64,000 nucleotides of DNA. It comes from Acanthosoma haemorrhoidale (lineage: Eukaryota > Arthropoda > Insecta > Hemiptera > Acanthosomatidae). The position numbers and the translations under genes were made by a program. The notes beneath the pieces were generated by a model that was not told where the DNA came from, searched no databases, and saw only the letters and a program-made list of their open reading frames with translations. The stretch covers positions 108,476,138 through 108,540,137 of the forward strand of contig OV884014.1 in the NCBI GenBank assembly GCA_930367205.1. The letters are read 5' to 3'. The number at the start of each line of letters is the position of its first letter. Positions within the stretch are counted from its first letter, which is position 1. This document shows positions 43,871-54,156 of the stretch, piece by piece.

Positions 43871-44660
43871 ATATCCACTGTACACGGACATTTGTAACCA
43901 CAGGCTGCTTTTTATGCAATTGTCGGTAATCTGACTTTTGTTTTGTCATTATAGTTGGCTAAATCCAAACATATTATTCGTATTTTCTCAATCAGTTGTC
44001 TTTGATTTACAGAACATGCAGTAAAATCAGTAACTAACTGTTTAATGACACTAATTATTTTTAATGGGATTACTTTTATATAAAGCGCGAATGGGCCTTA
44101 TCAAATGAAACTAACGTACAAAATTCCATGTCTATTTGAAAAAGACGGAACGAGTTAAAATTCTGAATACGATTTTAATGATTAGTCTAATTAAAGTAGT
44201 AGTTTCACCATAAAAATATTTTTAATTTGATACCATCTACTCGGTATGCTGTGTAAATATTCAGTTTTTTTATAACCAAGTAATAAATTATTTATTACAT
44301 AATTGTGGGTAGTTAAATATTTTTCATGTCATCGGCTAACCAAATCTATCTTGATCGACATCAGTGATGTTAAAAGCGCCACTGAAAACTTAAGTTCTCA
44401 ACCACCGGCCATATAATCTAAAAATAATATAGAAACCCCGAATAAATTGAGAATGGTCAGCAACATTTCGAGTTTTATTTCGAAAAAAATCTTTGTAGAA
44501 GATTGTGTAATGAAGAGAAGAAAATAAATTTCCCGATCACTATGTTTCCTTTGTTGTTTCTTCTGCTAGGTGGCTGACATTTCGTGACAAATAAGAAGAA
44601 AACGTCCAACGTGCACTCAAGAAGACCATGAAGGCAGAATATAAGATATGTAAAAAGTAA

Positions 44661-44813
44661 GGAAGTGATACCAATATCTTTGGGCTGTGTTTCAATTGTG
44701 GCTCAAATACAAAAAGCAATGGATACAAGTGCTCTCTTTGTGGCAGATTATTTTATAAAAAATGCTTACTCAAAAATTATACTAACAATTTACAAGTGTT
44801 GATGCATGTATGA
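44661..44813 (+). pseudogene. Cysteine-rich fragment, possibly piggyBac-type C-terminus
   Basis: The 50-codon frame between stops (TAA 44658, TGA 44811) has no ATG at its start. It encodes C-x2-C-x10-C-x2-C-x7-C ('CFNCGSNTKSNGYKCSLCGR' then 'LFYKKC') followed by 'LLKNYT'. This spacing resembles the cysteine-rich zinc-binding tail of piggyBac-like transposases (C..C...Y-x-C..C....C...Y-H), with one Cys replaced by Phe. Upstream frames show no transposase core. Alternative: a chance or other zinc-ribbon fragment. Confidence 0.3.
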
Positions 44814-46199
44814 CCATCCTGCTTTCAGCTCGATAGTGAAAATATTTTTGCGGCTAGTTAAAACTAAAAATAATTGTAAAAAACTGTTTTGTTTTATTAT
44901 CTGTACATTTTTATGTAAATCAAATGATTATTGTTATAATCAACAGAACCACGGTCACTTAAACGGACATAAAGGGTGCCCAGAACTTGTATAGGTGTCC
45001 ATAGCTCATGAAACTAAACACCCATTATGGGTATAATTATGGGTTCTAAAAGATATGAAACTTCACTCTGTGCTATAGGACACCTGCGATAACTCTGTGC
45101 TACAGTGAAGAACGAACATTTATAATGACATCATTTCAAAACTGATAAGTAATTTGTTAGATGTGACCTAAACAAAACGTCCATAACTAGTCATGTATAG
45201 CCGCATAACATACCATCAAAAAAAATAAGCATTAGATGAGTTGATCTTGCCTACACGATTTTTATGACTTTTTGAAAATATTGTTATTCATCGTTTCAAC
45301 CACTTGAAAAATTATATACAAATGTATTTTATTGTTATTTAAAAAATGGTTTAATTTTGCAATATCACCCAATCAAGTAATTGGATGAACTAACTATGCA
45401 CTCCTCACTGTTTATCAATATTTTAATCAATTAAAAATTATTGTTTCCTTATTGCCACTCACTCTCACATTCCTCAACTGGCTTCTATTTACAGTCCACT
45501 TCACCTACTCACATTACCAAAAGACTCAATTTCAGTTGTCACGTAATATCCAATTCTTCTGAATATTTTTTTAAAATTTTAATTTATTTAATTTTGTTTT
45601 TACTCAAATTAAAATCCATTAAAGACTATCATATCAGCTGATATTCTTAAACTCCCTTAAGTTTAGGCCCTACACTATATGTTAGGAAAAATGCTTTTTA
45701 ATGGTTTTATAAATAATAAATTTTTGGAAGCCATCTATAGTAAATGGCTATTTATTTCTTTGTAATGATTTCCTCTCAGTTATATTTATATATTTGTCAA
45801 AAATACAGAGTAGTTTTTTTCTAATGTAGTAACTATCTAAGGAATTAAGTATCTACAGATATTTAGCTTTTAAAAAATATTTAAAGGATACAACAAGGAT
45901 AACAAGTGGTAGGGCTGCAGGTCTAGCATTATTGCCATATTAGTCATGAACCGTAGCAAAACTTTCAATGATTTATTCTCACATAGTATCCGACATCTGC
46001 GGTCTGCCCGGATCGGTAGTTCGCCTACCGTGACAATCAGCCTCAAGGGGTAGCCCCTTACACAGGTTCTTCACGCCGGATAAACCGGGCGATAGGCGGA
46101 TAATTGGATGATGAACAGAAGATGCAAAGTGGATTTCTTGTTTTTTGTAGGTGAATAGGTGATGGGGCTCACCTTTGGCTTACAAAAAAAAAGGGGCTT
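44814..46199. other. AT-rich DNA, no gene seen
   Basis: No coding frame with motifs. At about 46000-46100 a GC-rich patch ('GGGGTAGCCCCTTACACAGG') is unassigned. Confidence 0.45.
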
Positions 46200-47060
46200 A
46201 AAAACTAATCTTACAAACTAGAGCGTTCCTGCCTTGGCTTCCTTCTGCCATCGACAGGGAAACGGAGCAGGGGTGATCGTGTTAAGTATGGGGTTTGTCA
46301 TGTATTGGAACGAATCGAAGAATTTCATATGTCAAAATCCTCGTGAAGCTCACTGTCTCTCCACTGCTAGAATGTAGTGAGTCTGACCACTTTCATGAGT
46401 ATTCCGTTCTGAAATTGATGGAGTTACCTCGCTGTCGCTTCAGCAAGATGAATAAAAAGCAGTGCGCCGTCAGTATGCTCTTATAAATCATTAGCTTAAG
46501 GCGCAGTGATAAATTGGGGGAAGTCAGTTAATGCGTAAGCCAGTAAGACTTCATGCGTGTTTGTTTCAACTTCTTCGCTAAAACGGAAGGGACGGTCCAT
46601 TTTAATGCCCAGATATATCTAGATATATATCTGGGGCTGGGGAATTTTGCTGCGTTCCTACAGTATATGCAGTAGGCAGTGAACTTTTTCCCTTTTGGAA
46701 TGAGAAAAGCACGCAGTCAGTCTTACCCGCGTTTACAGAGTTATTGAGTTCCCCCAATTTCTAACTTATCTGGTTACAGGCTACTTCAGCATGTCTTAGA
46801 GCAAACTTGGCGCTCATGCTGCTACTGTACAACAATTTCAGACGTGTTCACGTTGAAAAGTGCTGGGGATAGCACGGCTCCTTGGGGTGCTCTACGGGTC
46901 AGTCGCTCACCTTCGGAGAAGCTATCACCCACCCACACCCGCAGCGATCGGTTATTCAGGAAGCTAGCTAGCATTATATAGAGCTGCTCCGGTCGCAGAG
47001 GATTCAGCAAAGAGTTCCGTGGGACACTGTCGAATATGGAAAGGTAGGTGGGTAGTTTCT
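46200..47060 (-). mobile_element. Jockey LINE fragment (family C), decayed RT and 3' region
   Basis: The minus-strand frame 46822-47010 encodes 'ASFLNNRSLRVWVGDSFSEG' and 'APQGAVLSPALFNV', the RT palm segment around motif B, closely like 60400-60560. Further along (46680-46740) the matching 'CVIFSFQKGK'-type region and the C-terminal end (46205-46450) are recognisable but shifted and partly deleted. Boundaries are by similarity to the copy at 58470-61398. Non-coding. Confidence 0.75.
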
Positions 47061-47941
47061 GGTCCGTGAAGAGGGTAACAGTACTTTGTCAGAGGTGAAG
47101 AACTTAACAATTTTTTTTCGGTAAACTAAATATAAAACATCGGTGTCTATCAATGCGATATGTTAACTAAACTATTTTCGAATCTGTATATAAATAAAAG
47201 CAATTCAATAATAACTTTTGAAATCATTCAAGAAATAGTAGTTAGTAAGATTATGGGAACTGTCAATGGTGTGATACATACACTTATTTAATTAATCATT
47301 GATTGATTTATCAGAATGATGGGGTCATCATAAGTAGACACCCCCTGATAACATAACCTGCCTTGGAATGATTGCTTTAGATCCTGAAACCTGCAGAAAA
47401 AAAACAACCGATCACACGTGGAAGACGATTGCAGGATCCCAGACCGAATAACTGGCACAATTATCCAAGCATTGATACAATTACAACTGCGATGCCTGCA
47501 GCCTACAGAGGCACCTGCTTGGAGCGCAATGATGACCACTCTCCATAATAACTGCCAGGTAGAAGGCCAGGTAGCGATGGTAACAGCAAATGTTGCTGGC
47601 ACAGTATTCGCTCGTCACTGCACACGCTGTGTCACCTCAACAGACTGCCCCCAACTTGGCCCGGCGTTTGTTGGTGAACTAAACGAACAAGCAAAAAGAA
47701 AAGAAAAACATAGGTTTATTTCTATAAAGTACACTTAATCATTTATTCAATAAACTCTTCGGCTTTCAAGACGGTGAAGCTCTCTGTTTTACTTCGTCTT
47801 AAACGGCAAGTTGAGTGGTCCCTCCTGAGTTAGTGGATCCTTAATTATAATATCACTTATAAGCCATCCTTTCTTCAATAATTGAAGCCTCCAGCTAATC
47901 TAACCAAGTTTTTTTTCATTTATATTTCGGGTAGTTTGTAT

Positions 47942-47945
<4 letters not shown>
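47061..47945. other. No gene supported
   Basis: Frames at 47418-47738 (plus) and 47288-47602 (minus) overlap each other and have no recognised domain. The block 47400-47700 is GC-richer than its flanks and may be a fragment of an element. Confidence 0.4.

Positions 47946-48002
<57 letters not shown>
47946..48002. repeat. (CT)n microsatellite
   Basis: Uninterrupted CT dinucleotides for about 57 bases (about 28 units), ending at CTACTAG. A typical slippage-prone simple repeat. Confidence 0.98.
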
Positions 48003-48006
<4 letters not shown>

Positions 48007-48210
48007 GTTTAGCAACCAAGGCCGCTGATTTCTATGAAAATCCTAAGTTCTTCTTTTCCTTATTTACACATCTTCAGGAGAATAAAAGATAACGTGATTA
48101 ATTCCTCAAGGATCACTTATAATAAAAAAAAACTTGTTAGATTACCGATTTGATAAGGTGGCAAATAGATTAACCTGAACTAATTCCCAAAATCAGTTTC
48201 CTAAGCACTT

Positions 48211-49336
48211 TTGGGAACGTCGCACTTTGGTGAGTTTGGTACAATACAATAAGATTTAGTTTTATACGAATTAATGCATCGTTTTATTAGCGGATATTAA
48301 AAGCCTGTATCTCATATTGCCACTCACAATTAGCTTGACAGGTAATACATCTAAAGTTTATTTCAATTAATAATTTATTTAAGACACAATATATATATTA
48401 TATTGTAATGAGATTTAGAGCCAAACGACCGACTTAGCTGTCACCATTGCACACACTACTTACTCACTAACGCATCAATGTTCCAGATTTTCAAAAGACA
48501 AAATCCAATTTAACTAAAGACTACACTGAGAAGATACAAACAGGCAAGAGGGAAATATATTTGGGAACGTCGCACTTTGGTGAGTTTGGTACAATACAAT
48601 AAGATTTAGTTTTATACGAATTAATGCATCGTTTTATTAGCGGATATTAAAAGCCTGTATCTCATATTGCCACTCACAATTAGCTTGACAGGTAATACAT
48701 CTAAAGTTTATTTCAATTAATAATTTATTTAAGACACAATATATATATTATATTGTAATGAGATTTAGAGCCAAACGACCGACTTAGCTGTCACCATTGC
48801 ACACACTACTTACTCACTAACGCATCAATGTTCCAGATTTTCAAAAGACAAAATCCAATTTAACTAAAGACTACACTGAGAAGATACAAACAGGCAAGAG
48901 GGAAATATATTTGGGAACGTCGCACTTTGGTGAGTTTGGTACAATACAATAAGATTTAGTTTTATACGAATTAATGCATCGTTTTATTAGCGGATATTAA
49001 AAGCCTGTATCTCATATTGCCACTCACAATTAGCTTGACAGGTAATACATCTAAAGTTTATTTCAATTAATAATTTATTTAAGACACAATATATATATTA
49101 TATTGTAATGAGATTTAGAGCCAAACGACCGACTTAGCTGTCACCATTGCACACACTACTTACTCACTAACGCATCAATGTTCCAGATTTTCAAAAGACA
49201 AAATCCAATTTAACTAAAGACTACACTGAGAAGATACAAACAGGCAAGAGGGAAATATATTTGGGAACGTCGCACTTTGGTGAGTTTGGTACAATACAAT
49301 AAGATTTAGTTTTATACGAATTAACGCATCGTTTAG
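48211..49336. repeat. 350-bp tandem repeat, 3.2 copies
   Basis: TTGGGAACGTCGCACTTTGG begins at 48211, 48561, 48911 and 49261, exactly 350 apart. The three full copies look identical by eye; the fourth stops after about 76 bases with one T-to-C change and runs into errantivirus-like sequence. The unit is AT-rich, contains ATATATATATTATAT and has no long frame. It is either a very recent tandem duplication or an assembly artefact. Confidence 0.95.
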
Positions 49337-49800
49337 ATAGACTCCTTCAAACAAAAACTTTCTAGTGTTTTCTAAAGTTTGTTGGTATTCGTCTCAACTT
49401 GTCGGTATAATGTTTTCTGTTTCCGTTAGTAACTTTTCTACTTCTTCGTTTGTTTCTGCTTCCATTTCTTCGATACCGTTTAAGTCATAAGTTTTTGTAT
49501 TATGTTCTTTTAAATTTTGCCTGTTTTTAACATTTATTATTTCATTTTTATTCAGTACATTTAATTCATTTTTATCATCAATATCTATTTTATTATTGCT
49601 AATTTTTTCTTTAGTTAATCTTAACTTTTCACCGTTTTTAATCATATTCCCGTTAATTATAAATTCATTTTTATCTAAGTTTATTTTCATACCAACTTTT
49701 TTCATCGTTTCCATACCAATTAACATATTGTAACTGTTGCTAAAATGAAATAATTTAAACTTAACTAATAATTCATGTGACAATCCTATAGGTCAATGAA
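49337..49800 (-). pseudogene. Errantivirus-like protease region of pol, truncated
   Basis: The minus-strand frame 49394-49783 reads 'VKFKLFHFSNSYNMLIGMET' followed by 'VGMKINLDKNEFIINGN', the C-terminal half of a gypsy/errantivirus retropepsin where 'LIG' substitutes for the usual ILGRD-type motif. A Lys/Asn/Glu-rich linker leads towards reverse transcriptase. The DTG active-site half and the RT are not present: the element is cut at 49336 by the 350-bp repeat. It is in the expected order downstream of gag on the same strand. AT-rich codons are typical of this group. Confidence 0.6.
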
Positions 49801-50820
49801 GATCGCTCCATGTCCTTAATCTGTGTTTGTTAAGGGTGGTTTGGCTTCGGTCCTGCCAAAGTCTAAAATATTTTCGAATCTTTCTTCTAATTCAGCGAGT
49901 CTGTTTTGTAATAGGTGATCCTCGTCTTCTAAATGATGCATGTTGTTACTGCTAGCAGTTCTCATTGAAACCGTATGTTGTGAGGGGGGGGGGTTAAATA
50001 GTCTTGAACGGAAGTTACTATCGGCCTTATCTTTCTTTTATTTTTCACCAGTTTGGTTTTTCATGCCACGCTTGGTGTTCGTTGCCATAAGAACTACGGT
50101 TTTCGAATTGACTGTCCCTGTTGTTGGTGTTACTTTGGTGTTGGCTTTGTCTGTGAAACCGCCTTAGTTATTTCGAAGTTATTTAGCCTAGGGGTTGTGT
50201 GAAGTGGTCTCGTATCTTTTCTTGGAGGTGTATCATTATTTTGTTGTTTAAAATTGTTTCTATGATGATTGTGTCCGTATAATCTCTCTATTATGTGACT
50301 ACAATCGTTTAGTATCGCGTTTATTATATTATCGATATTATTAAGTATCATGTGTGCTAGAAAGTCTCCTAATTGGGGGTGAAGATTTCCTAATATGTGG
50401 TAATTTATTTCCCTGACAGTTCATTTCTGATAGTTAATAATCTTTGTAAACGTCTACCTGTATACGTGAAAATATTAACCATCTTATTTTAGCTATACGG
50501 TTTATAAATTCTACTGGATATTCGTTTTTGTGTGGGTACGTTAGCATCTCTCGTTTTAATTGCTCTACTGTACGTGGGTCTTTAAACTGCTGGGTAAAAT
50601 AATTTAAGAGATCTTCGGTGTGGTTAGATGTATTTGTTAATAAGCAATTCCTAGCTTGTTCAGTAAGCCTATATTTTACAATAGTTAATAATCTACCATG
50701 GTTTTGATCCCTGAGAGTATTATAGCGGACGCATACATTATTATATATTGATCTTACGTTATTGACAAAAAATATTAAATCGTCAGGTTTTCCGTTATAA
50801 TAAGGCAAATCTCCGTAGTC
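49801..50820 (-). pseudogene. Errantivirus-like Gag, broken
   Basis: The frame 50434-50808 reads 'MPYYNGKPDDLIFFVNNVRS' followed by capsid-like helices ('LTEQARNCLL', 'LLNYFTQQFKDPRTVEQLK', 'YPVEFINRIAKIRWLI'), matching the Gag pattern of insect gypsy/ZAM-type elements, which lack zinc knuckles. A second frame, 50130-50351, carries a basic Asn/His/Arg-rich C-terminus ('YGHNHHRNNFKQQ'). Stops and a shift separate them. Transcription would start in the LTR at about 51160-51530. Confidence 0.65.
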
Positions 50821-51159
50821 TTATTTAGTCATACAGTAATTCATGTCTGTGTTTGTATTCGCAAAATTGTTTTTAATGCCCCGTATTTGGTTGATCCAAT
50901 CACCAGTTTCCCCAATACAATATAATAGCTTTGGTATAATGTTGATTGATGAGACGGGGTAAAACTCTGAGAGTGCCTGCGATGAGTCTCGTGAGCGGTG
51001 TCTTCTCGTTTTAAGCAAGAGGTTCTTCTGCCAGGCTGAAGTATCTCTGTAGTCCAGTGGCGGAGCCTTCCCTGTTGTCGTGAAGGAGAATATGATTAGT
51101 ACGGTCAAGATTTCCTCAATGCAGTCTAACCCGGTCCAATTTCGGATGCCAATTATATT

Positions 51160-51530
51160 TCTGTTGCTCAATAACTCAAAAAAGAAACTTTATTTGGTAT
51201 AAAACACAAAGGTACAATTATATATGGTTGTAAACTAAGAGCAAACTAGCCACTTGAATGCCTGAAGGGAATCGACACTCTTGCTTAGGCCTAAGGGGTA
51301 TTTATGTGTGTAGGAAAATGATAACAATAATGATAATAGTACAGATATTACTGAAAGGTCGTGGGAGACAAATATTAAGAATGGAGATCTGGGAAAGCAA
51401 AATAGGTTATTGATAATTACAATAGAGGTGATTATAAGTTATAATAATCAGTATATTAACTGTATAATAATGTTATTGATAAACCTACCATCTTTTAATG
51501 ATAAAATTATATATATCACATAACTGACGA
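51160..51530 (-). mobile_element. Probable 5' LTR of the errantivirus-like element
   Basis: Upstream of gag on the minus strand lies a TTGGCATCCG sequence (about 51144-51153), possibly the primer-binding site. Beyond it the minus strand has AATAAA (about 51186), a TA-rich promoter-like ACATAAATACC (about 51300) and a start near AGTTATGTGA (about 51527), in keeping with the AGT... starts of errantivirus LTRs. No second copy is present to define the ends. Confidence 0.4.
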
Positions 51531-51692
51531 TTGCCTTACTTGGAAAGTAAAATTATTAGCCTGAATGTGTTGTTAATATATTGTACACTTTATTAGGGAA
51601 GATCCATGTCATAATGTTGTTTTGCCTTTGTTGCAGAAGATTCCTTGTCCAAAAAAACCAACCAGGATTTAGAAGAGCGGCCACCTTCCAAG

Positions 51693-52823
51693 ATGAGTAT
51701 TTATTCCTCTTCGATGAGAAGACCAACTTGGGGAGGATACGCTGTTGTTGGTTCACTCTTTGCCTTACTCATTTCTCAAACTGCGTCACTTTCTAAGGAT
51801 CTAGAAGGACAAAACGGAATCCAAAACCACATAAATAATTCCGACGAGAATAGTCTTGCAAACATTATACAATACATAAAAACTCTCCACTCCATCCACT
51901 CCAATGGCCAAGCAGTGATCTCTAATTCAAGTAACGAAGCCAACTACCTCGTAATAACTTCCGGTGACAGTCTAGCAGATGGTATATCAAACATTATTAC
52001 ATTTATAGAAAAGTTGGAATTTGTGGAGCAACGGGCCATTGCATATCTACGGTTAATTAACACAATAGCCGACACAAATGACACAGTTATAACTCCAAGT
52101 TTTTTGTCACTCATTACATCTGTGTATAAAGAATCATTCTCATCATACAAAGCCAACCCCGACAGCTTTTATACAGACCTGCATTCAGCAGATGACCTTT
52201 CACCTGGACAAAAATCATTAATCTATGTTCTTCTTTACACTAAGGCATTCACCACGGATGAAGTTGAGTCGACAGCTGCAGTTTTGGCTTTAAAAGTTAA
52301 AGACTTGTTAGTGTGCTGTGGTAATGTACTTCGTGGCTATCTGAAATCAATGTTCCAAAACGGTTTTCCAGGAAGAATCAAGGTTCTAACAGAAGACAGG
52401 CCGTTCATGATTGAGAACGTACAACACGTTGGTTTTAGAATGCATGTTTACACTAATGAAACCTCACCCACCTACACCCTACCAGGTGAAGAATACAAAT
52501 GGAAGTGGAACATAAAGTCTATCAATACCACGTACGTTGTCCTGGAAACCTGGGATGGTTTGAAATTGTATGGTGGTGAAAGCACTGGTGTAGAAGACCG
52601 AAGATATGTCAGTGTCAAGGAAAATGTTGGAGAAGAGGGACAATGGTGGATACAAGTAGTCTACAATGGTGCTTTATTAGTCTTTCGAAATAGAAAATAT
52701 GGATTACTTTTGGACTCCAATGCGATGACCACTCATACTGCCAACACCTACAGCAATGTCCTTTTACATCTCTCTAAAGAATTGGATATTAATAACCTTT
52801 ACGCACAATGGCACATCTATTAG
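51693..52823 (+). CDS. Secreted glycoprotein of unknown function (terminal exon of a host gene?)
   Basis: 376 codons from ATG 51693, intact, with balanced codon use unlike the surrounding decayed elements. Residues 14-28 form a hydrophobic core with a likely signal-peptide cleavage after about residue 31. Five N-glycosylation sequons (N48, N78, N129, N255, N278) fit secretion. Residues 50-215 look alpha-helical; 225-376 are rich in Trp/Tyr and beta-type strands ('KWKWNIKSINTTYVVLETWD', 'QWWIQVVYNGALLVF') and could be a beta-trefoil, loosely like the C-terminal half of insect 30K lipoproteins. That comparison is tentative. A pyrimidine-rich 3' splice acceptor (TTTGCCTTTGTTGCAG) ends at 51636 and the frame is open from there, so this may be the last exon. 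A polyadenylation signal follows 83 bases after the stop. I do not recognise the family. Confidence 0.7.
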   Translation: MSIYSSSMRRPTWGGYAVVGSLFALLISQTASLSKDLEGQNGIQNHINNSDENSLANIIQYIKTLHSIHSNGQAVISNSSNEANYLVITSGDSLADGISNIITFIEKLEFVEQRAIAYLRLINTIADTNDTVITPSFLSLITSVYKESFSSYKANPDSFYTDLHSADDLSPGQKSLIYVLLYTKAFTTDEVESTAAVLALKVKDLLVCCGNVLRGYLKSMFQNGFPGRIKVLTEDRPFMIENVQHVGFRMHVYTNETSPTYTLPGEEYKWKWNIKSINTTYVVLETWDGLKLYGGESTGVEDRRYVSVKENVGEEGQWWIQVVYNGALLVFRNRKYGLLLDSNAMTTHTANTYSNVLLHLSKELDINNLYAQWHIY

Positions 52824-52905
52824 CCAATCATGCTTCACCTACCAATCCGTAGCTGTAATGATTTATTTTCTCACATACTACATCAAATATTACCTGTTCA
52901 CTTCG

Positions 52906-52911
52906 AATAAA
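52906..52911 (+). promoter_or_regulatory. Polyadenylation signal AATAAA
   Basis: A canonical AATAAA 83 bases downstream of the stop codon at 52821-52823 and directly followed by a T-rich stretch. It supports the frame at 51693 as the 3' end of a transcribed gene. Confidence 0.6.
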
Positions 52912-53049
52912 AATTTTTTTTTCTATAGCAGTTTAATTCCTTATAACTCATTTTCCTAAAAAGGATGTTGAATGTACCAATTCATTTTTAAAACCATAAG
53001 AGAAAAAATATGCAATTTTTAAATTACCAAGCAAGAATTAAACCGATGA

Positions 53050-53206
53050 CAATCATGTGGATTTGGGAGGCCTCTGGCTGGTTATAAATACTTAATTAAA
53101 TAATTAATTTTAAGTATGGTTTGAATGAGAACATTGATCGCAATTACTTATTGCTCAATAAGACAGATTGTAATTTTATCAAAACAAAGTTTTATGTATA
53201 AAAAAA
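53050..53206 (+). mobile_element. LINE family B 3' tail
   Basis: About 155 bases matching the last part of the 3' untranslated region of the copies at 13330 and 20535 ('CATGTGGATTTGGGAGG', 'TATGGTTTGAATGAGAAC', 'GACAGATTGTAATTTTAT') and ending in an A-run. An extra AATTAA repeat is inserted near 53090. No clear target duplication seen. Confidence 0.65.
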
Positions 53207-53439
53207 ATTTTGATGAATTTAATTTATTAATTATTTATGTCATAAATTTAAATTTGATATAATAATAAAAATTGTAGATCCTTTTTTTATAATAGCAATC
53301 AATTAATGATAATAAACGACTATTTCTCATATTCTATGGAGACGGTTGGTATAATTTCCCTGCATCAGAAGATAACTGCATGTAAAATGACGTCTCTTAG
53401 GAAATCGTTAATAAATTGAAACGGTAAAAGTTCATTAAT

Positions 53440-53910
53440 TATTAAGAGAGTCCGCTAGTACTGTGCCCAACCTTTGTATTTTAGTAAATAATGAAAAGAG
53501 TTGTCCCATTTCTGAGCTATCTAAGCTAACTAAATACAAACGTAGACCAATTCAAAAAAGGCCAAATTCATGATTACACCGACACCTAACAGACCATTTA
53601 AGAATTAATGGTAGACACACTCCATTATGAATCGAAATATATTGTAACCACAGGAGACACCTTTTCCAAACGAACCTTTGCTAGACTTATACCCTACACG
53701 ACAAGTACGAAGATTTGCGAAGTATTCAAACAATATATTGAACATTATCCAATACCAACAAGAATAAAAATGGACAATGGCAAGGAATGCAAGAACGCAT
53801 TAGTACAACAATTCTTACAAACTAATGATATAACACCTTACTATATAATCCCACAAAACTTTAACTCGTTGGGATTATTAAACAGACATCATTCTACACT
53901 AATCGAAATA
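53440..53910 (+). pseudogene. Gypsy/errantivirus-like integrase, N-terminal part, interrupted
   Basis: The frame from 53608 (open upstream to about 53535 with a shift) reads an integrase catalytic core: first Asp in 'MVDTLHYESKY' (53614), second in 'IKMDNGKEC' (53773). The third catalytic position, normally Glu in a G-x-x-E-R-x-H-S-T-L motif, is Asn in 'GLLNRHHSTLIEI' (53881), so the active site is destroyed. Upstream, 53470-53550 holds a degraded zinc-finger-like region. The core is cut at 53910 by a Jockey LINE and resumes at 56705. Confidence 0.7.
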
Positions 53911-54156
53911 CCTACATACATGACTGCCCCCCCTCCACCACGACAGACTGCCTCCTATGCTCAGATGGCATCCGGAAACACCTGGGCTCCGGAAGTTCTC
54001 CCAGAGCCCCTACCTCAACCTGCTAACGGTAATAATGCCTTGGTGGATATCTTGGGCAGTATGATGAACATGTTGAGCAGCATGACTGCGGCCATGAATA
54101 AACTCACCAAGGCGGTAACGCAGATGATGTCAGAATTAAAAAAATCAAACATCTAA
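53911..54156 (+). pseudogene. ORF1 C-terminus of Jockey family D
   Basis: About 80 codons in frame with the interrupted integrase, beginning near 'MTAPPPPRQTASYAQMASG' and ending in a helical, Met-rich segment ('MMNMLSSMTAAMNKLTKAVT'). The TAA stop (54154-54156) is followed at once by ATGATG, the ORF2 start, so ORF2 translation could restart without scanning. Zinc knuckles of ORF1 are lost by 5' truncation or lie upstream. The ORF1 protein would bind LINE RNA. Confidence 0.6.

Noticed and set aside
47288..47738. Frames of 104 and 106 codons on opposite strands
   Set aside because: No domain, mutual overlap and no gene context.
50821..51171. 116-codon minus-strand frame upstream of the errantivirus-like gag
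   Set aside because: It covers the expected leader and primer-binding region of the LTR element and has no Gag-like motif, so it is more likely untranslated.
51645..51692. Longer start for the secreted glycoprotein (16 extra residues)
   Set aside because: The extension would need a TTG start. The first ATG in frame is 51693 and places the signal peptide at the N-terminus; upstream residues could still belong to a spliced exon.
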